Positions 33,577 through 45,056 of a DNA stretch of 64,000 nucleotides are shown in pieces. A program made the translations under genes and the position numbers. Within the stretch, counting starts at the first letter, position 1. The number at the start of each line of letters is the position of its first letter. The notes below the pieces were generated by a model that did no database searches, was not told the origin of the DNA, and worked only from the letters and a program-made list of their open reading frames with translations. The DNA is taken from contig CM043697.1 of assembly GCA_023935145.1 (NCBI GenBank), positions 54,765,001-54,829,000 on the forward strand. Reading direction: 5' to 3'. Source of the DNA: Bretschneidera sinensis. Lineage: Eukaryota > Streptophyta > Magnoliopsida > Brassicales > Akaniaceae.

Positions 33577-33634
33577 TGGCTTGGATACATGTAAAATCAT
33601 AAAAAAGAACATATACTTGTAGACATATACATAC

Positions 33635-33758
33635 TTGCAGAGCTTCAGGAAGTTCTTGGAAGTTAAGGGGCATTTGTCTGTATACAAATCAAGCACTCTG
33701 TCTCCCAAGCTCGTCACTATCAGCACTGACATCTTCTCACCCTTTTTCTGTTCGATTG
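33635..33758 (-). pseudogene. CYP59: CYP59 exon 1 with start codon
   Basis: The ATG at 33730-33732 opens [20 protein letters not shown] and NFLKLC, the cyclophilin N-terminus of CYP59, ending before 'gtatgt'. 26 bp of 5' UTR follow an acceptor (ttctcag). A matching donor (aag/gtactt) at 34157 suggests a 5' UTR exon above 34158. Confidence 0.92.
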
Positions 33759-34744
33759 CTGAGAAAACAGTAACTAAAAATGAAAAACAGAAGTATTGGA
33801 GATATTTGAGAATACCTTTTTTAATATTTTTCAGGATTTAATTAACTTTCTTTTACTTACCGCAAACAAAAAAAAAAAAGAATTCCTTCACTATCTACTC
33901 TGTCAATGATGCACAATTCGAAACCCAAAGATTACTACTGAGTTCTGATACAACAAATTCAACCAAGATTTGCACAAAAAGGAAATATCCCTAGAAAATC
34001 TAAACCTAAATTTCGGCTCAAATGTCCACCAAACCGAATTCAAATTCTAATTGAATCTCAAAACTTTCTGATCAAAGGGGAACAAGATGGCAAAACGGAA
34101 AATTATTTCAACATCTCGGGAGAATAAGAAAGAGAGAGAGGAGAGGGAAATAAGTACCTTAACCCCAAGCAGGGCAAAGCCATGAATTTTATATAGCTAG
34201 GGCCGAAATAATACTTTGTTCAAAATTCCAAGACATTTTAGAACTTATTAAATATAAAATACACGATATAAGCCTTCATCATCCATGAAAGGAGTTACAA
34301 CAAGTTAATCAAAGATATTTATGACTTCATCACCCATGGAGATGGTGGAAAAATGTAATGTATGATGAAGTCTCATTATTACTCTCTAAATTCTCCGCAA
34401 TCTACCTCAAGTAAAATGAATTTATAGTTTTTGACTTCATGATTTAACCTATATATTACAAGCCAAAAAAAAGTTGCGTAACATTAGCACTTGGTTAATT
34501 TATCAAGACGAAAAAGAAATTTACATATGAGCAAATTTTATACGTGCCATACAATTCCAAAACACCTCCAAAAAAACCACTCCTTAAAACAGCACTAATG
34601 CTCAATCAAAAAACCACCCCAAGAGCCGCAAGAAACCACAGACATTCCACTCCTAAGAAGCACCAGATTAAAATGCTCAATCAATCTTATTATTTAACCT
34701 TTTTCTTTGGCGTGAGGCGTTGCAGTTCGAAATTGACAAGAGGC
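33759..34744 (-). other. Upstream region of CYP59
   Basis: Contains the putative 5' UTR intron (33759-34157) and promoter. A GA-rich tract at 34125-34150 lies by the presumed 5' UTR exon. No other gene. Confidence 0.45.
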
Positions 34745-36060
34745 TAAATTCCGTTTTTGGTTCCTAAGTATACCGTGTTTTCTTCCCCAACTAAAACTTT
34801 TTTCAATTATATTTCAAAATTGTTAATTTCGTCTCAGTATAATACGGTCCCTCAGTCGTCATTTGGAGATCAATCATTGTGAATTATATCATATCAGCAT
34901 GTTTAATGGGCTAAAATTAGTTGTCCGTCTAACAAAAAATATCGGTTAGATTTCATTTTTATCCCCCTAATATAGGATGTTTTTCAAACTGTCCTCAAAC
35001 TGAAAATTTTGACAATTATACTCTCTGACTATCAATTTTGTCTCAATATCGTCCCTTTGCTCATACTATGGTAATAAATCATCGTGAATTGCCAACTTAA
35101 AAAGGAGAGAGAGTGAGAGAGAGATAGTGACCCAAGGAAAGAAAATGAGAAAAAGGAAGAGAGAATGTGTATCAACACTTTAACGCACAGAGATCCATCC
35201 CCGAGATGGCATGAGGTGACTCATTCTTATCACAGTAACAGCTTGAGCAGTTCACCAATAACCGACGAGTTTGGAACTAGACCTTGGGCCTAACTCTCGG
35301 AGTGCTTATCATTTTCTCAAAGTTACGGGTCCATTTTGTCAACTTCTTATGCGTACACTGTTACATCGACCAGAGGTTGTTCCCTTTGCGGACTTGTTGC
35401 GATTATGAGTATGATCGAACGTGGAAGGCACTCAGCCCTCTGGATTTTCAAGGGCAGTCGAGGGTGCACCGGACATCACACGGCGTGTGGTTCTCTTTCA
35501 GCTAATAGACTCTACCTACTGTTGAGCCAGTTTTAAGGTGGGCAAGTTTTTAAACATAAAAGATAACCATACCAATTTTGAGCAAAATTGTTTAATGCCC
35601 GAGGAAGGCCTACAAGGGAGTCATTTCCAGTCCGTCCAGTGGTCAACATGAAGCGACCCACTCTCAACAAGTGAACAGCTTGAGCAGTCCACCAACAACC
35701 GACGAGTTCAAGACTGAGACCCTCGTGACTAGCCTTTAAAGCCAATCCTTTTCTCGAATGTACATATCTAATCGAAGAATATGACTTGAATTTAACCCAA
35801 ACTCATTCCTAACATTTTATCTGTGAGAGAAAAGTTGATTTTCTCCCTTCAATATACCTCGAATTACGATATAGTTTAGTGAGGTCATGATTTTTCAACC
35901 ATGACGTCTAATTTTCACCCAATCAATGTGATGAGCTAGCAATTCATGGTGATTTATTATTGAAAAAAATTGATAGTCTAGAAATATAATTAAATAAAGT
36001 TTTAGTGGGGTGGCCAATTTGGGAATTGATATATATTCGAGGGACCAAAAATGAAATTTA
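34745..36060. mobile_element. Long foldback-type element, diverged
   Basis: The left arm ('taaattccgtttttggttcc' onward, about 220 bp) is an imperfect inverted copy of the right arm ending 'gggaccaaaaatgaaattta'. Shared inner words include 'aactaaaactt' and 'aattatattt'. The interior has a ~45-bp direct repeat (see next entry). No ORF of note and no convincing target duplication. Confidence 0.45.
35237..35719. repeat. Direct repeat pair inside the foldback element
   Basis: 'acagcttgagcagt(t/c)cacc' followed by 'aaccgacgagtt' occurs at about 35237-35283 and 35674-35719, about 437 bp apart. This suggests a nested element or duplicated segment. Confidence 0.6.
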
Positions 36061-36314
36061 AGCGAGGTGAGAGATTTTTAGTTAGGTCATATAATTTTAG
36101 CTAGATAAGCATATTGATCTAGAAATTCATGGCAAATGATGTGTGGGATGTTGACAATGGAACTACACTAAGAAGAAATTGATAGTTTACGAGCATTATT
36201 ATAAAAAGGTTTTTAGTTGTAGCGGTTTGATGTATTGAAAGGGCAAAATAGTCTACTCATAAATTTTGCTGTGGCAATAAGGCCACCAAAAAAACTAAAA
36301 GCATGTGTTAAAAA

Positions 36315-36483
36315 AGGCTAAATAGGTATTTTCTCTCTTGAGATTTGTCTCTTTTTAATATTTTGGTCCATGAGGTGAGAACTTGATTGTTAAAGAAATA
36401 AAATGTTAATCCCGACATTGCATAATTTCAAATCTAAGGACCCAAATCTTAAAAGAGACAAATCTCAATAACGAAAATGGCCT
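36315..36483. mobile_element. Small foldback MITE
   Basis: Arms 'gagatttgtctctttt' (left, from about 36340) and its reverse complement 'aaaagagacaaatctc' (right), with similar outer ends 'aggctaaat' / 'ggcctaa'. About 169 bp, non-coding. Confidence 0.65.
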
Positions 36484-37074
36484 AAAAAAAAATGGGACAT
36501 ATGTTGCCTAAATAGCCAAGTAACCAAAGAAACCCAATTATAAATAATAAAATAAGAGTAAGGGTATTTTTGTCCCAAAAATCTTAAAGATCATATTACT
36601 AGCATGTGGTGGTGTAAGATAAACACTTATGAGAAGTCTATCTGATTATTCCATTTTGGACAATCTTATTATCATTATGATCAAATGTTAGCAAAATCTT
36701 GCTCTTCATTTACAAATCGAATGTAATAAATTTTGGATTGTCAATAATGTTGAGAATTACCCCACAGACTATCACGAACAAACGCCCTTAAAATACAACA
36801 GTTCTTTAGCTGTAGGCACTTGACAGTTTTTAAGTATTTATTGGGAAAAGAAAAAAAACTTTGAGAAAAGAAAAATAAAATCTGTGTTAAAAAATAACGT
36901 GCCATATATTACCAAAAGAACCAAGTAACCCAACAAACTCATTTCTAATATATTGTATGTATAAAATGAAAGATTTGGGTAATTGAATATTAATGTCACA
37001 TAACGAGAAATTGACTTTATGCAACCTAGATATGCTGATAAAAAAAAATACAACCCAGGCATGATAATGAAGTT

Positions 37075-37277
37075 GTTTGGTTTTCATTTAAGTCAAATTT
37101 AAGCAGGAATTTATTTTTAAAATTTGTCAAAAACTTAATCAAATTGAATCAAACCTTACTAAATTTTATTAAATAATAGTTAAAACATCGATTAATAGGT
37201 GATTTGATTTAATTAGCTTTTTGGCAAATTTTGAAAAAATAAACTCCACTTGAAGTTGGCTTAAATGAAAGCCAAAC
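37075..37277. mobile_element. Small foldback MITE
   Basis: Arms of about 75 bp: 'gtttggttttcatttaag' on the left against 'cttaaatgaaagccaaac' on the right, with matching inner sequence around 'aaaatttg(t/c)caaaaa'. Total 203 bp, non-coding. Confidence 0.75.
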
Positions 37278-37424
37278 ATAGTCAATATGTGCAAACATAT
37301 AAAATAAAGGGTTATAATTGGAAAATGCTTCAATTTTTTAATTTTCTATTTAATTACCCCATATTTGTATTTTGCTCCCCACTTTATTAATGTCCCCAGC
37401 AATAAGTTAATAGGGCATTAATCA

Positions 37425-38000
37425 TGTTAATGCCAAAAAAGATGATGAAAGGTTGCCCTATCTTTCGTGGCCTTTGACGGGGGAAGGATCGTCTATTGTT
37501 TGTGGAACTTACAAGAAGAGGAAGCTTTGAGGTGATTTCTCTTCTATGATTGCAGTTGTTCTATACGTTTGTTTGCTTGCAAAAAAGGCCACCCAAAAAG
37601 TTGTGTTCTAGGGAGGACTTTTCGATGTTTAAGTTAGTGGGTGTATTTATAATGAAACAATGAGAGAATTTAGAGTGATACCGAGGTGGGAAAGTATAGA
37701 GAGGAAGAGGACTAAAGTGGTTCTTCTCTTCCCTTTGTGTGTTCTCTTTGTACTAGGTTTTCTATTGAATCTAGTCTCTTTTTTATATGTATGTGAATGC
37801 ATATTTGTATTTCTCTTGCTCAGTAGGTTGGAACCTCTTTATATAGACATGGTGACCCTTGTCTCTGGGATTCCTAATTCGGATACAATTAGAGTGTGAC
37901 TCTTGAACATCAAGCCTTGTAGAAGATAACTCTGGCCTGTGGAAAAAGGCATCTGCTTGGGGGAAGCGACATTTGCTTGTGAGTTCTCATGTCAACGGCA
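37425..38000 (+). repeat. Left LTR of the non-coding element
   Basis: 576 bp. Shares 'gagagaatttagagtgatac' and 'aggtgggaaagtatagagag' with the right LTR. Confidence 0.75.
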
Positions 38001-38909
38001 TACGATGTGACAAAAACTATAGTTTGAAGATTATGCCATTAGACTCGAGCCACATAGCTCCCGCCAGTGTAGAGTTAAAGCTTTAATTATGTGGTTCCTC
38101 GTAGAACAGAACTCCAAGCCAAAGCTATGACTTTGGTCCATTGAGATAATAAGAAAAACTTCTACTCCTTTAGGAATCTCTTCAGATCTTCCTAGGGAAT
38201 AGGGGCATATGATGTGATCAAAACTACCCAGTCCAAGCAAGGTTACTGTTACGACTCATTGTATTTGTGGTATTTTAAGAGAGTGGATCTCTTGGAAGCC
38301 TAACTTCGTTCGAGACGTCGGGGCTGCTAGCTTTCAAAATGAAGATGGTATGTTTGTGTTTGATCTCTGCTTCTGAGGGACTTTGAATAGCTCACAATTT
38401 CATGGGTCTTGTTAGAGCTTGAGAGATGGTCTAGACCCAATTGAGAGCTAAGCTTGAGAATTTGTGAGATGTCAAGTTTGGCTTTGGTCAAAAACCTCCC
38501 ATTTAGGCGTGTGTTGATGCTCATTTCGAGTCGAGATGACTGTTTCTTCTCGATCTCTAAAGACGACTGGTATGCTGGCTCTTTGAGGGTGAACCTGAGT
38601 AGGTCCAGTCCGAGCCGATGTCATTTGTATGATCAAGGGGTTGGATTGGACCCACTCACCATGATCCTCATGATTTTGTCAATTTCCTGAGGTTTAGCGA
38701 GGGTTGTGCCCATCTGTATACCGCTTTGAAGGTGCAATGATGTCCATCTTTGTTTTGATGGGGCCGAACGAAACACCTCAAGGCTATAATATTAGGAACC
38801 GTACGATGAGATCGATTGCAGCGTTAGGAACCGTAGGATAAGACCATTTATGGGCTTTTCGAATGTCATCATAAGATAAATTTGCCACTTCCTATGGACG
38901 ACGTCAAAC

Positions 38910-39462
38910 TGTTGATGCTAAAAAAGATGATAAAGGGTTGCTCTATCATTCATGGCCTTCAACAGGGTAAGGATAGTCTAGTGTTTGTGGACTTGCAGGA
39001 GGAGAGAGCTTTGAGGTGATTTCACCCTTGTGATCGTAGTTGTTCTGTGCGTTCGTGTGCCTGTAGGAGAAGCCACTCAGAGCTTCTGCTTCAGGGAAAA
39101 CCCTCTAATACTTAAATCAGTGGGTGTATTTAGAATGAAATAAGGAGAGAATTTAGAATGATACCGAGGTGGGAGAGTATAGAAAGGAAGAAGACCAAAG
39201 TGGTTCTTCTCTGCCCTTTGAGACTTCTCTTTGTGCCTGGTTTTCTCTTGGATCCCTTATGTTTTTTGTATTTTTGTGCATGCATATTCGTCTCTCTCTT
39301 GCTCTATAGGTTAGAACCCCTTTATATAGGCGTGTCAACCCTTGTCTCTAATATTTTGGAGTGGGATACAACTGGGATGTGACTCTTGAGCCTCGAACCT
39401 TGTGGAAGATGATCTCTGCTTGGAGAAACGACCTCTGCTTATTTATTCTCATGATAAAGGCA
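38910..39462 (+). repeat. Right LTR of the non-coding element
   Basis: 553 bp, direct copy of 37425-38000 with many substitutions. Confidence 0.75.
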
Positions 39463-40053
39463 TAATCTTTAGACTATAGGGTGGTGTAGCCATCATTACA
39501 GTTAGAGTAGGTTTGGTCCTCACACTTCCCAAAAATAACAAGCCATGTGTCTTGATTCTTATTAGACCATATAATTTTGATCCCATCAAATCACAAAGGA
39601 TTTCAATATCGTTAAGATTGGCATAATAATTACACCACTATGTAAAAGTAATATCTTTAATTTCAATTTGATTGTCATCAAGGATGGATACAAATTTGTG
39701 AGGTTCATGCCACCCAACTTTTTAAAATTGTAAAGTTTTCTTTATATTTGGAGATATTTTTGTAAGTTTATGTAATAGCCTCTCAAAATTTGAATTTTTT
39801 TTTAATGATTCCCCCAATCGTAAGCTAATAATAATTTTCATTATCATATTAGCCTGCCAAATATACAAATTTTGATTTTATCCCATCGTCATCCTTTCAA
39901 TAAAAAGAAAATATTTCAAACATAATTACTTAAGTTAAAGTAAATTAAGAAAAAAAGCGCGGTTGATGGAAAATATACCCAAAATCCATTTGTACTAAAT
40001 ACAATGATATGTTTAGCAGTATAATTTACAACATGAGTTAGTGATCATCATGA
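39463..40053. other. AT-rich, no gene
   Basis: Nothing recognised between the LTR element and the LBD relic. Confidence 0.5.
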
Positions 40054-40290
40054 TCATCTCTGGGTCAGAGGAGTAGTAGAAGTGTTTGGCGGATTTGGTG
40101 TTGAAGTGAATTGGTGCATTCTCATGTGCGCAACCTCAGCTTGAGCTATTTCGTTTGGAGAGAGTCAAATCGCTTGCTGTAGTGATGAGATGGCTCTGAC
40201 ACATCTGTACATCGGACCACGGACCCTTGCATTTGCATTATACGCCATTGAGCTCACAGCATCGCTGCTGCGTTGGTTTTCCGGTAACTC
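40054..40290 (-). pseudogene. LBD (LOB-domain) transcription factor, exon 2 relic
   Basis: After an acceptor (reverse: aatttgcag) the minus strand encodes ELPENQRSDAVSSMAYNANA, RVRGP, AISSLQQAI, then IAQAEVAHMRMHQF: the LOB-domain GAS end and the leucine-zipper-like coiled coil of class I LBD proteins. An extra T after the QQAI codons produces an in-frame TGA, and a missing G about 16 bases later restores the frame. Exon 1 (the CX2CX6CX3C zinc motif) is not seen between 40290 and 41000, where the viral array starts. A truncated remnant. Confidence 0.85.
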
Positions 40291-40996
40291 CTGCAAATTT
40301 CACAACCAAATAGATGTCAGTGGAGTCCAGATTTTAATTTTTTTAAATAAATTATTACATGCATAATAATAAGATAACAAAAACTAACTCGATAAACTAT
40401 ACTTATCGATACTTATTGATGATGATGCTGTATAGTCTAAGGTTGCGATTTTTAACTTTAGGTTGAGTTTGAATTGAAAAGGAAATGGAAAGGAAAAAAG
40501 AAAAAAAAACGTACATGTGTATCTCTTTTTAAATTAAAAATTTATTTAAAAAGCACACATTTTTTTATTATTTTTTATTCCGTTCAAGTCAAATACTCCT
40601 GCACTGTTGGGAGATAACTTCACATGAGTTTGATGATGATAGCCATGATACCATTTGGGGTTTTTTTTTTTTTTTTGTTAGAGGGATTGATTATGTCAAA
40701 GAATTCATAAACAACAAGGAACAGATAACTTTCAACACTAAACTTTATTTATACTGTGTTTAGCATATTTCAAATTCCCATTTTAGTAAATACATATTTC
40801 ATTTTGGATTGATATTATTATCCCACATCAAAAAAAATTGTTTAAAAATAATTATATATAAACATTATTTCACGATTTTAAAAGATTGGTATTCTTTCAA
40901 AAAAGATGTAATATAAAATTATTTTAGTCTTTTATTATGTGTGTATGTTCCTTAAATAAACTAAATAAAAAAATCAAGCATTCTACCAAAAGTTGG
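40291..40996. other. AT-rich flank of the viral array
   Basis: AT-rich, T-runs near 40660; no gene found. The viral sequence begins abruptly at about 40997. Confidence 0.5.
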
Positions 40997-40999
40997 TCA

Positions 41000-43900
41000 A
41001 CAATCCACCCATCTGAATTCCATTAGCCATACTGTTGACTCCATTGACCATAAAATTGATAGTCTTCACTCCAAAATCCCCCGGGAGAGAGTCACAGAAC
41101 CAATCATTTCAAAACCTATTACCTATACACCCAGCATTCAGAAACCACTAACCATTACTCAACCTATCTTCACTCCCCATATCGAAACTGATATTGTTAC
41201 TTTAGGAGATGATGACATATTAGCCTATATTAATGAACGATTAAAACAATTAAGTATAAAAGAAGAACCTAAGGAAAAATCTAGCTCAAAAGGAAAAGAA
41301 TCTATTCATGAGATAGACAGAGATTTAATTAGTGAAATTAAAGAATATGATGAAGTAAATAAAATCAATTATAGAACCAGAGCACCTTTGCCTACAACTA
41401 GAAATTATTATCCCAAACCTACCCCTCCAGATCTCCAATTTGAAGAAAGACAACTTGCTGTTCAAGCTAAGTATAACAGTGACATCATTTATGAATGGAA
41501 CCTTGATGGCACCAATGAGCATAACATTCTAGACATGCTCCAAGAAATGGCTATGGCAGCAACCTCCTACAGAACCAAACCCACCAATACCAATAAAGGT
41601 ATCACTAAATCTATTATTGCAGGGTTTACTGGAACCCTTAAGGGATGGTGGACAAATTATCTCACTGAAGAAAACCGACAAGAAGTATTAGAATCCCCCA
41701 ATGACAGTAGCCCCTAATCAGTAATAAACCCACAAACAGGAGAAGTCAGAATTTTCACAACAAAAATAGAAAATGCATTTGAAACCCTTATTTATGCTAT
41801 TACCAAACATTTTATAGGAGATCCAGATAGATGGATAGCCAGGTCTTCTGAAATTCTTCTCAATTTGACTTGCCCTACCATGCAAGATTTTAGATGGTAC
41901 AAGGATGTTTTCCTTGCCAAAGTATTTATTAGAAAAGATTCCAATAATGCTTATTGGAAAGAGAAATTTATTAGTGGACTTCCCAAACTATTTGCAGAAA
42001 AAGTTAGACAACGCATTAGAGACCTCAACAATGGAAACCTTCCCTATAATGATCTCTCTTATGGAAAAATTATTAGCTTTATCAATAATGAAGGCCTTGC
42101 CCTTTGTAACGATATTAAGTTAAAATCCAAAATGAAATCAGAACTTCATCAGAGCAAAAAGGAACTAGGATCCTTCTGTGCTCAATATGGATTTGAAACT
42201 ATTAGTGCCCCATCAACTATTAAGAAAAAGAAAGCTAAGTTTATTAGAAAACAAACCTATAGGAAACCTTTTAAGCCCAATAGATTTGCTAAGCCCAATA
42301 GACCTAGTACTTCTATTAATCCCAGACCCAAGAAAACTAGAAATCCAAAAACCCATGATTCAAACCCAAAGTCCTCTAAGGCTTGCTTCAAATGTGGACG
42401 TCTTGGTCATTGGGCCAAGAATTGCAAAGTGAAGGAAAAAATCAACGAATTAGAAATAGATGACTCATTAAAACAACAACTATTAAAAGTAATGATTATT
42501 GACTCTCAGTCAGAAGAAGACCCTTCTTCATCTGACAATGATGATGTCATATATACTATGCAAGAGACTTCCAACACAGAATCCTCTGATGAATCACAAT
42601 CTTGTAATTGTGATGAAGGACTTTGTACATGCAGATCTATAAACATGATCTCCTTCCAAAAAGAATTCCTATTAGACATCATAGACAAAATTGATGACCC
42701 TATCACTAAAAATGATTATCTAGTAAAATTAAGAGATTTAGTTTGCGAAGAAAAACGATTAAAAGACCCAGAACCTTTTAATCTATCAAAAATCTTAGAA
42801 TCAAAATTCAATAAACCCAAGACTGCTAGTATTCAAGATTTACAAGCAGAAGTCAACAATATGAAAGAACAAATAAAAACCATTCAGCAAGAAACTGCAG
42901 ACATCAAAGCCAGAATGATTAATCTTGAGATTAAAGGTCTCAAATAATCAATACTATCTCCCACAGACAAGAAAGGAAAGTCTATTACCTCTAGCAGGGC
43001 ACCTTCGTTAAACAATGAAGAAGAACCCACAGTAAATCTTGATGAAAGCTTCATTAGTTTAATAGAAAGGATTAATTACCAGAAATGGTATATTAGAATT
43101 TCTATTGTTATTAATGAAGAATACCATATAAACACCACAGCCCTTGTTGATTCTGGTGCTGACCAGAATTATCTCAAGGAAAGCCTTGTCCCTACCAAGT
43201 ATTATGAAAAAACCACCGAAAGGTTAAATACTGCTAGTGGTTCAAAACAAAATGCAGAATACAAAATAAGTAATTCTTATGTATGTAACGATGGTTACTG
43301 CTTAAGAACGCATTTTATATTAGTAAAAAACATCCACCAAAATATTATTCTAGGAACACCTTTTCTTACCCAAATATATCCCTTTACAGTTAGCCATTTA
43401 GGAATAGAAACCAACCTATTATGACAAAAGTTATTTTTCCCTTCCCTTCAACCCATAGATACCAGAGACTTAAATCTATTACAAGCCAATAGTCTTCATC
43501 GCCAAATAAATTTAATCCAAAATAAACCAGCCCATATTAACTTTCTAAAAGAAGAAATCCATTTCAAAAAAATAGAACAACAATTAAGAGAAGCCCAAGT
43601 CCAAGCCCAAGTTAAAGAATTAGAAATAACCTTTAAAAAAGAAATTTGTGCTAATATCCCAAACGCCTTTTGGGAAAGGAAAAAGCACATAGTTTCTTTA
43701 CCTTATGAGCCTGGCTTTAATGAAAAAGATATTCCATCTAAGTCCAGGCCCATCCAAATGAATCAAGAACTGCTAAGTTATTGCCAAGAGAAAATTAAAG
43801 GATTATTAGAGAAAAAATTAATCCGGCCCAGTAAGTCCCCTTGGAGCTGTTCAGCCTTCTATGTCCAAAAACAAGCTGAATTAGAACGAGGAGCTCTTAG

Positions 43901-45056
43901 GCTAGTTATTAATTATAAGCCTCTAAATAAAGTTTTACAATGGATTAGATACCCTATTCCCAATAAGAAAGACCTTCTTAATAGGCTTCATGATTCCGCT
44001 ATATTTTCAAAATTCGATTTAAAATCAGAATTTTGGCCAATTCAGATAAGTGAGCAAGATAAATATAAAACTGCTTTTAATGTCCCTTTTGGCCATTATG
44101 AATGGAACATAATGCCTTTTGGACTAAAATCTGAATTTCAAAATATTATTAACGATATTTTTAATGATTACTCTAATTTCAGCATAACATATATTGATGA
44201 TATCTTGATATTTTCAAAATCAATAGATCAACATTTTAAGCATCTCAAAACATTTTTCCAAATTATCAAAACTAATGGATTAGTATTATCAGAATATAAG
44301 ATGAAATTATTCCAAACAAAAGTTAGATTTTTAGAACATCTGATTTTTTAAGGAACTATTAAACCTATAGATAGATCTATAGAATTCGCCAACAAATTCC
44401 CTGATGAAATCAAGGATAAAACTCAGCTTCAACGATTTTTAGGATGTATGAATAACATATTAGATTATTTCCCTTATATGAGACAAATTTGTGAACCTTT
44501 ATATAAAAGACTTCGCAAAAATCCAGAATCATGGTCCCCACAATACACTAAAGTCGTAAGATTTATCAAGACAAAAGTATTAAGTCTTCCATGTTTAGGT
44601 ATCCTGTCCCCTTCAGCTCAAATTATTGTTGAGATTGATGCCTCCGACACAGGATATGGTGGTATACTCAAACAGATTCTTCCAGAAAAATCCAATGAGC
44701 AAATTGTTTGTTATCATTCCGGTATTTGGCTCGGAGCTCAAAAAAATTATTCAACTATTAAAACAGAGATTTTATCAATTTTTTTATGTATATCAAAATT
44801 TCAAGACGATTTATACAGCAAAACATTTTTATTACGAATTGATTGCAAATCTGCCAAAGAGATTTTACAAAAAGATGTTCAAAATTGAGTTTCAAAACAA
44901 ATCTTTGCACGATGGCAAGCCATTCTGAGTGCATTTGATTTCACAATAGAATATATCAAAGGAGAGAACAATTCTCTGCCTGACTTCCTTACCTGGGAAT
45001 TTTTGTAGGAACATCAGCAACATGTCAACATCCCGAAAGGGCAAACAGAAGGTTAA
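41000..45056 (+). pseudogene. Caulimovirus ORF1 polyprotein relic, copy A
   Basis: Domain order: coat-protein region (41388-42947) with a CCHC zinc finger (CX2CX4HX4C at about 42391-42432) and an acidic Ser/Asp stretch; a coiled-coil segment at 42860-42940; aspartic protease with DSGAD (about 43150); RT (43758-44351) with YIDD (about 44192); RNase H (44448-44888) with a DASD..GG motif. TAA codons at 41715 and 42945, further stops and a TAG at 45007 break the frame. A 9-bp in-frame deletion removes three RT residues near 44127. The domains would encapsidate, process and copy the viral genome; this copy cannot make the whole polyprotein. Confidence 0.9.

Larger units (their letters stand above)
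12956..33758 (-). pseudogene. CYP59: CYP59-type nuclear cyclophilin gene, decayed
   Basis: Thirteen exons on the minus strand match, in order, the multidomain cyclophilin CYP59: a PPIase domain (exons 1-5), linker, RRM (exons 8-12), and a charged Arg/Asp/Glu/Lys tail. In Arabidopsis the protein binds RNA and the RNA polymerase II CTD and affects transcription and splicing. Splice sites remain GT-AG throughout. Defects: a one-base loss in exon 3 shifts the frame inside the PPIase domain and meets TAA within about 10 codons; the last exon has TAG where Gln is expected and two TGA where Arg is expected; a copia element sits inside the same exon; the CCHC zinc-knuckle exon expected between 19031 and 22281 is not recognised. 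The span of 20.8 kb reflects LINE, hAT and copia insertions. I judge it a pseudogene that kept its splice skeleton. Confidence 0.9.
37425..39462 (+). mobile_element. Non-coding LTR retroelement (TRIM/LARD-like)
   Basis: Two direct repeats, 37425-38000 and 38910-39462, both begin TGTT(A/G)ATGC and end near GGCA, enclosing about 0.9 kb without any recognisable gag or pol. 'taatc' occurs next to the left end (one base off) and exactly after the right end, a possible 5-bp duplication. Such elements move only with proteins supplied by others. Strand is assigned only by LTR direction. Confidence 0.7.

Noticed and set aside
35284..35536. Overlapping ORFs inside the foldback element
   Set aside because: Two frames of the same segment are open and neither shows a known motif; likely chance.
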